The translations under genes and the position numbers were made by a program. The notes beneath the pieces were generated by a model. That model had not been told where the DNA came from. It saw only the letters and a list, made by a program, of their open reading frames with translations, and ran no database searches. A stretch of DNA of 64,000 bases from Chlamydomonas reinhardtii (lineage: Eukaryota; Chlorophyta; Chlorophyceae; Chlamydomonadales; Chlamydomonadaceae). Where the stretch lies: the NCBI RefSeq assembly GCF_000002595.2, contig NC_057004.1, positions 4,560,671 to 4,624,670 on the forward strand, written 5' to 3'. Of the stretch, positions 37,301 to 47,683 are shown piece after piece (within the stretch, counting starts at the first letter, position 1; each line of letters begins with the position of its first letter).

Positions 37301-37348
37301 AAGCAGCGCTGCGCTGAGGCACCAGGCCGGCGATGCTTTGCGCGCCAT
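31316..37348 (-). CDS. Secreted laccase-like multicopper oxidase
   Basis: Nineteen minus-strand exons from the ATG at 37348 to the stop at 31316-31318, with conventional splice sites at the junctions traced. Multicopper oxidases take single electrons from phenols or metal ions and reduce oxygen to water using four coppers. The N-terminus MARKASPAWCLSAALLLVAL is a clear signal peptide, so the enzyme acts outside the cell or in the secretory lumen. Copper motifs appear in order: SIHYHG, LWHDHAAG, EQHPFHLHGHRFWVLG and PFHCHILPHIFMGQQ. Several N-glycosylation sequons are visible (NVT, NLS, NGT, NAS). The T1 axial position, ten residues after the motif cysteine, is Gln rather than Met, Leu or Phe. 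The substrate cannot be told from sequence; it could be a ferroxidase, a laccase or an ascorbate-oxidase relative. Confidence 0.92.
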
Positions 37349-38243
37349 GGCTGCAAGATCAATATAAGTATGCGTTCGAGCAGTCCGCGGCGCTATACAC
37401 TCGGCGTGCATGCACAAACCCGATGCCAATCCTAGGCGCACGCGAACGCGCTTTGCCGTGCGCTGCCTGCGCGCAAGTTTACTCTGCCTAGCAAAACAAA
37501 ACCAGTATGGAAACCAAAACCAGTATGGAAACCACCACGGTGAGCACTTCACTTCAAGTTCTCCCTTCCGTCACCGTTTTCGCATTCTCAACCGACGAAT
37601 CCAACCTCGGCAGGCCATCGATTCCCGGGCCTGCCCCTCCCCCGCCCCCCGCCCCCACTCCACCGGCCGCCTGAGCGTCTGGTGGGTATTTTTCAGGGAC
37701 AGGGATGGTGAAGAACAACCGTTCCCTTGATTAGTAGGGCATGGCCATCGGCGCTGGCACGGCAAAACAGAACTTCCCGCGCGCCACCAATCGCGCCCCC
37801 CCCGATCTCCACACGCTGCACGCCACAGCGCAGATACGGCCCCTCCCCTTCACACGTGTTTGCAATGCTGCTAATGACTTCCCGACGCACGTGGCAAGCA
37901 CGCACTAAAATTCTGCGCGTGAAGCCACCCGCACGCTCTGACCATCTGCTGCGCGCGCTGACCCAAGCTCTCCAAACAAGGAGGTGGCTGCCTTATGGCA
38001 GGAAAAGGGCTGATCCCGGGTCGTTATCAACCCAGCCACCTTGACGCGGGCGCCTACTAAGCACACGCAAATTGCACACGCCTCTATGTTGGGGGCCTTT
38101 GGCATCCCCGCAAATCCGGACGTGGCCGGTTGGGTGGGGTGCACAGTCCGTGCTAACCCGCAGCTAACAAACTAGTCACGTCACTCGCCGCCAATCGACA
38201 CGTGCACCCTCAGCCCCACGCCCTGCTAGCGCCGTTCAGGCTC
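37349..38243. other. Upstream region of the oxidase gene
   Basis: About 0.9 kb between the oxidase start and the stop of the Fanzor-like frame, both on the minus strand. It should contain the oxidase promoter and the 3' UTR of the upstream gene. Apart from an 18-bp tandem duplication, nothing further is recognised. Confidence 0.45.
37501..37536 (+). repeat. 18-bp tandem duplication upstream of the oxidase gene
   Basis: Two adjacent copies of a unit containing ACCAGTATGGAAACCAA, 153-188 bp upstream of the oxidase start. It could be a duplicated binding site or simple slippage. Confidence 0.7.
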
Positions 38244-39295
38244 TCAGCCCGGCCCCGCCGCCGCCGGCGGCCATGGCGGCCGCTGCAGCTTGATCGGCCG
38301 CTCGAAGCCCATCAGCTTCAGCAGGAGGAGCACACGGATCACGTTGGCGGCGGAGACGTCGCGGTTCTGGGGATGGGGAACGGGGAGGAAGAAGAGAGCG
38401 CACATGAGCTGTCTCAGCCGTCAACCTGTCAATCAATCCGTCCCCAGTGCCCAGCCGTCCCCGCACATGCACGGTCCTCACCCAGGTCGTCAAGCAGTCG
38501 TTGCAGACTTTGACCGACCAGGGCCGCTGCCCCTCCTTCAGCCCCCCAAGCCGCTTGATGGCCATCTCCTGACACCCGCAGTTGTAGCAGGTCTGCATGG
38601 TCGGGAGGGTGGGAGGGAGGGGGGCCACACTAGGGCTTCCGCTAAAGCCAGGCATAAACCCAGCATAAACCCAGCGGCCCACCCAGCGGCCCACCCACCT
38701 TGGAGGTCTTGTATTCATCGATGATGAACACATGCTTGGCGTAGCGCTCACGGAGCAGCTTGATGAGCCGCCCCGTCGGCGCGCGCCCGCCCCTGACGGA
38801 GATGGGGGAGCCGCCCTTCCCTCCCTGGAAGGCCCACGAACCCCACCCCACCACCACCTCCTCCTTGGGCCTGCCGCCCGTGAGCTGCTTGGCGACGCGG
38901 TGGAGCGCGCGGTCGCGCTGGATGAACGCAGCCCAGCGCTTTCGGCGGAAGGCGGAGAAGTGGTAGTGCCACAGCACGTGCACCGCGCCCCGGGGCCCCG
39001 CCTCTGCCTGCCCCGCCGCCTGCCCCGCCGCCTGCCCCGCCGCTTGCCCCGCCGCCTGCCCCGCCGCCTGCCCCGCCGCCTGCCCCGCCGCTTGCCCCGC
39101 CGCCTGCCCCGCCGCCTGCCCCGCCGCCTGCCCCGCCGCTTGCCCCGCCGCCTGCCCCGCCGCCTGCCCCGCCGCTTGCCCCGCCGCCTGCCCCGCCGCC
39201 TGCCCTGCCGCCCCACTGGCGAAGAGGTAGCGCAGGCGCTCTTCAAACCGGGCCGCCGACGCGGTCGCCGCCGTGGGGATGCCGCCGATGTACGC
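38244..39295 (-). CDS. Fanzor/TnpB-like RuvC nuclease, C-terminal half (exons 39295-38699, 38592-38482, 38366-38244)
   Basis: Three in-phase exons encode 276 residues matching the C-terminal half of Fanzor proteins, the eukaryotic relatives of TnpB RNA-guided nucleases. Visible parts in order: FEERLRYLF; an Ala-Ala-Gly-Gln repeat; FRRKRWAAFIQRDRALHR; VVVGWGSWAF (RuvC-II position without the usual Glu); HVFIIDEYKTSKTCYNCG with the displaced Glu described for Fanzors; a four-Cys zinc finger (CYNC ... CNDC); and NRDVSAANVI, the RuvC-III Asp motif. It ends FERPIKLQRPPWPP. No RuvC-I Asp or N-terminal nucleic-acid-binding half is present. The reading frame meets a stop at about 39345 and offers no ATG, so the first exon must be spliced from upstream. 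A CCTGCAG acceptor after a T-rich tract precedes 39295. The only upstream coding exons on this strand belong to the phosphatase gene. The intact frame and splice sites argue against a dead remnant. Confidence 0.82.
39007..39209 (-). repeat. 12-bp coding minisatellite, about 17 units
   Basis: Tandem units reading GCGGCGGGGCAG on the minus strand encode Ala-Ala-Gly-Gln inside the Fanzor-like exon. Some units carry CAA instead of CAG, a synonymous Gln change, and the spacing of these variants hints at a higher-order repeat of three to four units. Confidence 0.93.
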
Positions 39296-39363
39296 CTGCA
39301 GGCGCGCAAGCTCTCCAAAAAAATCACTCCTTCCTGCCTAACTTGCCCACATGCTGCACAGTA

Positions 39364-39974
39364 TCACCGCGATGCCGGGTGCACCAGCTCCACTCCCGCC
39401 CCGCTCGCCGCGCCTACTCTCCCTGCCTCCTTCGCCATCCCACCACTGCTGCTCCCACTCCCACTCCCCGCGCTCGCACCCGCCGCCGCCGCCGTCGCCG
39501 CACCCGCTGCCGCCGTGTCCGCGTGCCCGTCCGGCGCCGAGTACACCCGCGCTGCCGGCACGCTGACGAGCTGCACCCGCAGGTCCTCCCGCGTCAGCGG
39601 CCGCCCGTGCCGCATCGCCGCCACGAACCCTGGGCTGCTCGCCACCAGCTCCCCCAGCGGGGGCAGTACGGCAGCGGTCAGCTCCCCGCCGTACACACAG
39701 CCCGTGTCCAGCCCAGTGGCGTGCGGCGCGAGCTGCAGGCGCCGCTTGGCGTCGTGGCCGAAGAACACGTGCTGCGCGGGCGGCTCGGCTCCGGGCCAGA
39801 GCGGCGCCCAGGCCTGCCCGCCCTCCTTGGCCTTCTCCACGGCCGTGTAGCGGGCGCCCGGGGCATGGCCGGTGACGGTGCTGCTGGCTGTGGCGGTGAG
39901 AGTGCCGGCGCTGGTGCTGGTGCTGGTGCTGGCGCTAGTGGCGGTGGCGGGATCAGCGCCGCCACTGCCGCTGG

Positions 39975-40005
<31 letters not shown>

Positions 40006-41392
40006 GTCACCATGTGGGTGCGGCACCAGGTTGCGCATCTTGTAGCAGGCCCACAGCTTCTGCTGCTTCAGCGGCACACCCGGAACCAGGCCTGCACACG
40101 GATGTCGGGCGGCAGGCGACACAGGCCCGTCACGTGCGCAACGGCCACGTCCGCAGCACCGTGGGCGCTGTCCACACGGAGCAACCTGTGTGCCCGTGCA
40201 GCCACCCCAGAGCGCCCTCCTGGTCCGTAGCGCAGGGTGAAAACTAACCCCCCCCCACGCCGCATCCCCCCCGCGGTTGCTTCCAGCCCACCTGCGTGCA
40301 CCACCGCCACGCCGTACTGCGGCACTGCCAGTGTGAAGGGCAGCTGCGCCAGCAGGTCGGCCTGGGCCGGACTCATGTCGCGACTCCACTCGAACTTGGA
40401 CGGCAGCGGCTGGCCTGCGCGTGTGAGGGGCGGGGAGGCGCAGGCGCGCTGCGTCAGGCACCACAGGCCGGCATGTACACCCAGTGCCCTTCAAACCCGT
40501 GGTCCCGAGCAGCCATGCTCCGCGTTCCAGTTTCCTGTCCCAGGACTCCCTTCTGGTTGGGCGACAATTCCTTGACTATTGGCACCTATTTCTCTGGGCT
40601 CGGGCAAATAAACGCCCGTTGGCACTTCCCCCCGTCGGCACTTCCATCTTTAATACACACCGTTCGCATGAGTGGCCCCCCCCCACCCCACCCCCCCGCA
40701 AAGAAAACAAAAAACACGCCTCCATCCCCTCCCGCCCCCGCGCCGTCTTCCTCCACCCTCCCTAGAGGCTACCCACCCTTCTGCCGCCACGCCAGCCACG
40801 CCGCCAGCGCGGCGTCGTCGTGGTTGCCGCGCACCGCCACCGCCCCCAGCCCCGGCAGCGCCTCCAGCAGCCGCAGGCTGGCCGGGCCCTTGTTGACCAG
40901 GTCGCCCACCAGCACCAGGTTGTCGTGGGAGGGCCGGAACGACAGCCGTTCCAGCAGGGTGAATAGCTCGGGCGTGCCGTGCAGGTCGCCTGTTGTGTAT
41001 GTGTGTGACAGAGAGTGTGTGTTTTTGTTTTGTGTGTTTTTGTGAGTATATGTGTGTTTTGGGGGGGGGGATAATGTGGGTTGGGGTTGGGCGCGGTAAT
41101 TGGGGTGGGGTTGGCTCAAGGTGGGGTGGGGTTGGGGGGCGGCCAGGGGACGCGGCTGGCTGAGCAACGGGGCTAGGCCGGCAAGCGCCGACCTACCAAC
41201 GACTATGAGCCGCCCAGGCTTGACGGGCTCCAGGCGGCGGTGCGCCACGCGCGGCAGCGGCGTGCCATAAGGCGTGAGCCCTGACTTTGCCCGCAAGCCG
41301 AGGCGTCGCATCAGCTGCAGGAAGAATGACACGCCAACTGCAGCAGCAGCACCTGCAACGAGGGCCTGCCACGCCGCGGCAGACCTTTTCAT
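39364..41392 (-). CDS. ApaH-like (ALPH) metallophosphatase with N-terminal membrane anchor
   Basis: Four exons (41392-41197, 40989-40777, 40414-40292, 40091-39364) give 419 residues in phase. PPP-superfamily motifs appear in order: VVGDLHGTPELF, LVGDLVNKGP, VRGNHDD, VVHAGLVPGVPLKQQ and FFGHDAKRRLQL, then GLDTGCVYGGELTA and VSVPAARVYS. The Asn-Lys-Gly-Pro block and the AGLVPG loop fit eukaryotic ALPH enzymes, relatives of bacterial diadenosine-tetraphosphate hydrolase that cut phosphoanhydride bonds in nucleotides, caps or polyphosphate. Residues about 8-28 are hydrophobic (LVAGAAAAVGVSFFLQL), suggesting a signal anchor. A Gly/Ser/Thr insert follows HPHGD. The C-terminal 50 residues are Ala/Gly/Ser linker. 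A donor inside that linker (GTGCAC after 39385) would join in phase to the Fanzor-like exon. Confidence 0.87.
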
Positions 41393-41770
41393 CAACCCTA
41401 GTGCACGAGCTGCTGTCTTCAGTGTTGGTTTGGATAATGTTGCGTCATTTTATCAGCAATGTTTTTATTGGAGTAGTCGATCTATACTGTAAGTGGAGGG
41501 CTGGCATGGCACTGCACTGATTATTTTCTCAACACCCCTGTAATGCTCTCTTTATGAAATCGCTTGGCATTCCTAACCAAACGCAACACTTTCCATAATA
41601 CATAAAATCCTATATACAGTAGAGCTTCGCAGTTTCGGACCTGTTTCTTAGTTTCCCAGGTCCAGAGTTTGCCTTCCTAAAATACGTCAACATTAAACAT
41701 CAACATTAAACATTGTTGTTGCCACTGAACTCGCATTGAACCAGGGAACGTGGCTCGGCGAAGCAAAGGA
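41393..41770. promoter_or_regulatory. Bidirectional upstream region, phosphatase/TMEM230
   Basis: 378 bp, AT-richer than its surroundings, between head-to-head start codons. It contains a tandem pair of CAACATTAAACAT near 41687-41715. It is likely to serve both genes, though no core element can be assigned with confidence. Confidence 0.5.
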
Positions 41771-42517
41771 ATGAAGAATCCCTATCGCCTCGACCCCGAC
41801 GACGCTGAATTTAGCTTTGGTGAAACTAACACGACACGTCCGTGGAAGAAGGCAAGCGTCAAGGGGGGGCTGCGAAGGGGCTGAGAGGCAGTTGGCTCGC
41901 TTCCGTCAGCCCGGCTGTCACGTCGCGCCATTAAACCGGAGCTTTGAGCACCATATCACATCGCCTGCTATGCGTTTGGTGCCGCAGGTTGCGTTAGCAA
42001 TCGGGCTGCTGGTTGTTGGCACCGTCCTTCTGAGCGTCGGTCTTGGTCTGTACCTGTCGGGGAAGCAGGAGCAGGGCGGTGAGCAGGGCTGTTTCGATTG
42101 GAAAGCCATCAGGGTATCACAGAGATCTGCTTCAGACTGGATATGACACCTCTAATCGGGGGTTCCTTGGGGCATGAAGCGGGTGCAGGCGGGGTACTGT
42201 ATGCGGGCACGGTGTCCACGCCACCTGGCACCAGCTCGCCACCACTGCGGCGTCAACGCACTGCTTCCGCCCACTCGTACCGCCATCTTACACAGCCTCA
42301 GTACAGGCGCAGCCCCATATTCCTGCATATCTCTTTCAATTTCCCTAACTTGTTCGACGCCCACGACCTTCCGTCACCGCACCTCATCCTCTCAGGCCTG
42401 CCGCTCATCATCCTGGGATCCATCACCTTCATCCCGGGCTCCTACCACACGCGCATCGCGTATCTGGCCTGGAAGGGGCGGAACGGCTACAGCCTGAACC
42501 AGATCCCCGACTTTTGA
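41771..42517 (+). CDS. TMEM230: TMEM230-like (DUF872) vesicle membrane protein
   Basis: Three exons (41771-41851, 41988-42078, 42396-42517) join in phase to 97 residues. TMEM230 proteins are two-pass proteins of Golgi, endosomal and secretory vesicles involved in trafficking. The N-terminal cytosolic part MKNPYRLDPDDAEFSFG leads into a first membrane helix (VALAIGLLVVGTVLLSVGLG). After a short Gln/Gly loop comes the second helix LPLIILGSITFIPGSYHTRI and the family signature AYLAWKGRNGYSLNQIPDF at the C-terminus. The first intron starts with GC rather than GT (AAG|GCAAGC), and only this boundary keeps the phase and the expected helix start. Confidence 0.9.
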
Positions 42518-44316
42518 GTGCGGCAGTAGCAAGCTGCCGGGGCGGCAGTAGCAGTAACGGAGACGGGCTGGCCTGGGCATGCCGCAGCGGCTGCCGCTGC
42601 CGCAGCCGCAGCGGTGCCTGCAGACACAGCAGGGCTGGCGAAATGTAAAAGGTCGTCGGCACATGTTCGTTGTCTATGCCGGCCTTTGCGTAGTCAGGAG
42701 CAGCTTTACCAGCGATGCGCATGCAGCGTTGATACAATGTGGGCGGTGAGGCGGAAGCAACGATGTGCGCCTGTGATATGTGCCTGGTTTAGGGTGTTGT
42801 GAACGATGGTAGGATGGATGTGCCGTGGCCGTGACAGTGCTGCGCTGTAAACGGCGCCGGCGCTGCAAGCCAGCAGGTCATCAGGCTGCCCATGCTGCGG
42901 GACCGGCTTGCGGCAAGTCTAGGCCTCGGCACGCGGCGAGGTGCGGTTGGCTGCGCGTCTGGTTGTGGCCATGCATCACACTCCCGAGTGTGCGGCGTCG
43001 TGCGCGCCGAGTGCCGCGAGGCGTGGAGCCACATGAACGGTGAAGGTTGGGGGTGTGGGTGCGAAGGTCTGGCCGAAGCGCCCTGTCTAGCCGATGTTGC
43101 CGCGTTCGATGGTGCTCCGGATGCCTCATACCCTGATGGCTGGTGGCCAAGGGTTGTTGATGCGGTGATTGGGGATGACGCGACATTATATAAACGGACA
43201 CTCCAAGCAATAAAGGCACACCGCACCAATGCCAAGGGATGAATTACGGCCGCACTGATGCTTCCACTTGATGACACGCGTGGGAGTCGACGAAACCGAC
43301 TGGAGCATATACCTAGAGCACGGACTGACGCGGACCAGGGTGTGGTCGGCCGCCGCTTGCAGCGTAGTGCTAGCCCGTATGGACGATATGATAGTGGTGC
43401 TGCAAGAGCGTAATGGATTTGTTTGTACTGTCAGGGCCTGCAAGCGCCGTGGGGAGGGGGGGGGCCACGCGGGCGTGAGGGAGCTTGTGAATCCATCCTC
43501 CCTCGCGCGCACACCGCATGGCAAATGAGTCTGTGTGGTGCTATCGCCTTGGCCGGGCGCCCGGAGCGTGAGGAATGCGCGTCAGCAAAACATCGACACA
43601 ACCTGCCAGCTACCGTCGGTACAGTAACAGCGCGCGAACGACGCACCAATGCCTTGTCCCTTCTTGCTACGCATTTATGTGGGCACGGGTGGGAGCCACA
43701 CACATCGGGACTACGCTTTCCTGCCCCTTGCCATGTTCCATCACGACCGCATGGCAAATTGCCCTGGCGGTTGACACGGGATTTCACGGTCAGGAGATCG
43801 ATGACACAGGAATTGCGTGTTTGCAAATAAACAGAGTGGATTAATCGAAACATACTTGGCGGTCCCGCAAGGGCATACGTTTCGGCGCAACTCGTGCCGT
43901 TCGAGCACAGGCTATCGACTAAGCGTCAGGCTCCTATAAAGACATTCTGCATTCTTTGCGCGATTTTTGTGTAGTACGACGTCACGCGCGTGAGCGATTA
44001 CGTGGGAAAAGAAACCTGACCGGTGAGCCCACTTGACGCCAAATTGCCGTCCATGTCTACACCCGCAGCGCCGCATTACTATAGTTTAATACTTTCTTGT
44101 CCTTCAATCACGCTCAACTCGCAGCCTGAACGCTCACGTCCACGTTGACGCCTGTCAACTTGCGCGTCTGACGACAAGTAACCTGGGTGTCAACGTAGGC
44201 GCAGCGTAGCGGCACTCGCTAAACCCAGTAAACGACATCACATCGCACTATCAACAGCTGCAGCGCCACCAGTCCGGATTACTGCCGAGCGAGCCCTCGC
44301 GTGGGCACCGAAATTC
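42518..44316. other. Intergenic, tandem plus-strand genes
   Basis: About 1.8 kb holding the 3' UTR of TMEM230 and the promoter of the GT34 gene. A TATATAAAC motif occurs near 43187. No coding exon or RNA gene was recognised. Confidence 0.45.
42644..42648 (+). terminator. TGTAA poly(A) signal of TMEM230
   Basis: TGTAA 127 bp after the stop codon, a normal distance for volvocine transcripts. Confidence 0.55.
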
Positions 44317-47129
44317 ATGAACAAGTCGCCTTCTGGACGTGCGCGCGCTGCTACTGCGGCAGACGCACATGACATCAACTCCCTCAGGTAAGAGTAATTC
44401 GAGTGCCGAGGTGGTCAAGGCTCGCGGCAGCCTTTCGCCGCCCGCGTGTGGCTGTGGACGATGGCGGTAGGACCCGACTGAAATGCCCCACACGTGTACA
44501 TCTTTAACCACTTGTGACTTGTTACAGGTCCTTCGGGCGGGTGACATGCTCACGTTGCTCTCATTATACGGTAAGGCCAGTGTCCGCGTGTGTGCCGCGA
44601 GCAGCCGACAGAACCCCGTACCTCCTGCGTATGCCGCTTTCCTCTGCGCCTCTGCATGTCCCCGCGCTCCGCTAACACGCATGCCACTCTACTTATGACG
44701 CAGGTGACGTCCGTGATAGTCGCGCTGGCGTGTGTGACGGCATTAGTGATGTCCCTTCGGGTGGGACACGCCGTGTGGCGAGCGTCGCCCCGACGGCCCA
44801 GCGACTGCACAGTGCCTTGGACCACTGCCGAGCCCGCCGCAACGGTTGCCGCCGGCGGCAGCGCTAGCCCCAGCGGGGCGACGTCGCTGAGCGGCAACCA
44901 CAAGCTCCGAATCGCGCTGGTGAGAATGTGCCTGCCTGCCTGAATCCTGGGGAGTGCGTACCGGTCGCACATGCTCGCATGGCGTCTGACTGCTCAGGAT
45001 TGGCACGGCCGTGTGAGGCTGCAAATGCACTGCGGCCTTTGGTTCCACGTACCGTGGGCTTGGTGTTTCCACGCAGCTGGCATCTTGTAATGATGTGCGC
45101 CTGGAAACCGGATGCGGCCGCAGGTGTCCATGTCCACGGGCCGCGCTCAGCCAGAGCCGCAGAAGCAGACGCAGCAGCGGGGGCAGGCTGGTGCAGCGGC
45201 GGGCGGTGTTGGCGGCACGGCACTCAACTTTCGCGCCGCGGAGTTTTCAGACTTGCTAGACTTGACAGGGTGCGTGGGCGGGTGCGGCTGGCGATGAAGG
45301 GTTTGTAAAAAAGCGTGGGGTTGAGCCCTGAGGTTGCAGGGCTTTAGAAGGGTGCAGACCTTCACGCCTTTAAGGGCACCGCTAACTCTCTGTCGCTCGG
45401 CCGCTCACTCCCTGGCCGCATGTTCGCACACTACAGGCCTGTGTTTGCCGAGTACGCGGCACTGCACGGCTACACATACGCGGACGCCAGCGGCCTCATG
45501 GACGGTGCGTGGGCGCGTGCGGGGTAGGATTAGGAGCCGCATGCGAAGGGGAGCCGCAAGGGGACGTACGTGTGTGGTGAGGGGGTCTGCTGGTATGCCT
45601 CAGAGCCGATCGCTTCATTACCCTACTACGGCTCCTCTTTTGCCCGCAGCCTCCCGCCCAGCGTCCTGGAGCAAGATCCTGGCTGTGCTGTCTGCGCTGG
45701 ACGCCTACGACTGGGTAATGTGGGTGGATGCAGACATCCTGATCACCAACACATCAATGCCACTGGAGCGCCTGCTGCCGGCGGCGGCCGCGGGAGACCC
45801 TTTGAACCAGCCCTCCGGGCCAGACTTTATCCTGACTGAAGACGCGGCAGGTGGGCCTGGGTGACGGTGGTTACGGCAGTTCGGTGGTTGCGGTTCCGGG
45901 GCCTGGGGCGCGGGAAAGCGGGGTTGACGCCGCATGCCGACTCAACTCGGAATGCCGCTGCATCTTAATAATATACCGTACCATAACACTTGCGTCTGGT
46001 CTGCCCTTATGCATTCCCCCACATGCGCGCGAGCAGGCGTGAATGCGGGCGTGTGGCTGATGCGCGGCCGCGGCTGCGCCTGGTGCCGCTCCTTCCTAGC
46101 GCGCTGGTGGTCGCTGTCCGGCTTCATCCGCACCGACGCAGCCAGCGGCAAGTCCGGCGACAACGACGCGCTGAAACACATGATTGCAACCATGGACCCG
46201 TGAGTGAAACGATGTGGTGGGCGGGCAGGCCGGCTGTGTGCCATATGTGGGCTTGTAGGTGCCTAGAAGTTTGTTGCAGTACGTCGGCAAGAGCGTTGAG
46301 ACATGTGGCGTGCTCCGGGAGGGTGGGGAAAGCACGAAGGCGTGGCGGCGCACCCTCCGCCCCCCTCCTATCCTGCCTGCCTCAACGGCCCAACCCTACG
46401 CCTTGCGCTCACACACAGGGACGAGCTGGCGGCTCACGTGGGCTTCGCGCCTCAGTGCGCCTTCAATAGCTACCTGTGGCGCAGCAGCCCTCGCACCTGG
46501 GGCCGCTGGCTGGCGCGGCCCTACACCATGCAGGGCGGTGAGTCCCCCGGGGGCCCCGTGCGCAGTGCTCCTAGTTGATAATTGTTTACGACACGCACAC
46601 GGCACCGTCACCGGGCGCGCGCGCTAAACGGCAGCGCTTCTGCCACCCCAGCCCCCGATGCACGTGTCACGGCACCGCTCCAAATCCAGCAGCTCAGCAC
46701 CCATCTACCCACATATGCCTGACCACTTTGTCGCCGACTGCTGATTGCCTCCTGCTGCCTGTGTTACCTGTGCTGCCCGCAGGCCTGTGGCAGCCCGGCG
46801 ACTTCCTGCTGCACCTGGCAGGCATCAACGCCAAGAAGGCCTACCTCAAACGCTTCTTCCGGGAGCAGCAGCAGCGGAAGGAGCAGCAGCAGCAGCAGCA
46901 CTTGCAGGCTGAGCCCCAGCTTCTGACCTTGGGCGGCCAGGCCGTCACCCTGGGGTCTGTTCAGGATTGGGTGCGTCATCAGGTCAGCATTGGGCATCCG
47001 CAACAGCAACAGCAGCAGCAGCAGCAACAGCGAAATGCGAGGCGGCTGCAGGAAGGGCGGCGCTACCTGAGAGCAGCTCGTGGGCGGCGATGGGTGTGGG
47101 GCTGGGGCGCTCGGCGGCGGCAGCAGTAG
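44317..47129 (+). CDS. GT34-family Golgi glycosyltransferase
   Basis: Nine exons (44317-44387, 44528-44570, 44704-44919, 45124-45269, 45437-45504, 45650-45850, 46037-46199, 46419-46537, 46783-47129) join in phase to 457 residues. GT34 enzymes (yeast MNN10/GMA12, plant xyloglucan xylosyl- and galactomannan galactosyl-transferases) transfer alpha-linked sugars in the Golgi. The architecture is type II: a short cytosolic tail, one hydrophobic helix (VTSVIVALACVTALVMSL) and a variable stem. The catalytic domain has WSKILAVLSALDAYDWVMWV followed by the DAD metal site, FILTEDAAGVNAGVWLMR, SGDNDALKHMI, QCAFNSYLW and GDFLLHLAGI. The start is the ATG that keeps the spliced frame open into the membrane helix. 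The C-terminus carries CAG-encoded Gln runs and an Arg-rich tail outside the family core. Donor and acceptor cannot be deduced. Confidence 0.92.
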
Positions 47130-47570
47130 CAGTAGATAGCCGCTCCTGGCGGCAGTACCGTGAGGCGCTCATGGCAACCTAAACCCAATCATTGCATTGA
47201 ACCCAATCAACGTTACTCTTTGTGACGACAGCTGGACGAATAAAACCTGTTGAGTGGCCCTGACTGAAGGGCCACAACTGTGAGTATCATTGTTGTCCCT
47301 GACAAGGGCGCGCGCCCTGGCAGCGCAGACTGAGTTATGGCCTTGTATGCAATTGTACATGGGTGAAACCTGTTTATTTTTAGGACGCTTTGCGGCGATT
47401 CGCAATGCGCTCTTGCAGCCGATACTAGTAGCCCTCATGGATTGGACCCAAAGTGTCCTTGTGTGTGCGCGTGTGTGGGGGGGCGGGGGGAGCTGGAGGG
47501 GTGCAGAGGTCAAGGCTGCTTGGCTTTGAATTGTGTGTGTGTGCGCAGGAAACACACATTTTGCACACCT

Positions 47571-47599
47571 ACTATGAATGCGGATGTTACAGAGGGGAC
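47571..47599 (+). repeat. 29-nt sequence shared with 3498-3526
   Basis: Second copy of the 29-nt identity, 85 bp before dispersed repeat copy 1. Immediately after it CTACTATGGAATGA partly repeats its own beginning. Confidence 0.6.
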
Positions 47600-47683
47600 C
47601 TACTATGGAATGAATGACATAAGCTTGCATTGGTCCACGAATATATGATGATGATGATATTGGCAATGGGCTGTGTAGGCAAT

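Noticed and set aside
39007-39209. CRISPR-like array
   Set aside because: Contiguous 12-bp units without spacers; a coding minisatellite.
38236-39327. Arg-Arg-Gly repeat protein in the alternative frame over the minisatellite
   Set aside because: The frame carrying Ala-Ala-Gly-Gln connects on both sides to Fanzor motifs with correct splice phase; the Arg-rich frame does not.
42892-43242. 116-codon plus-strand open frame after TMEM230
   Set aside because: Begins at a non-ATG codon in the track, Cys/Gly-rich without a domain, and no splice partners.
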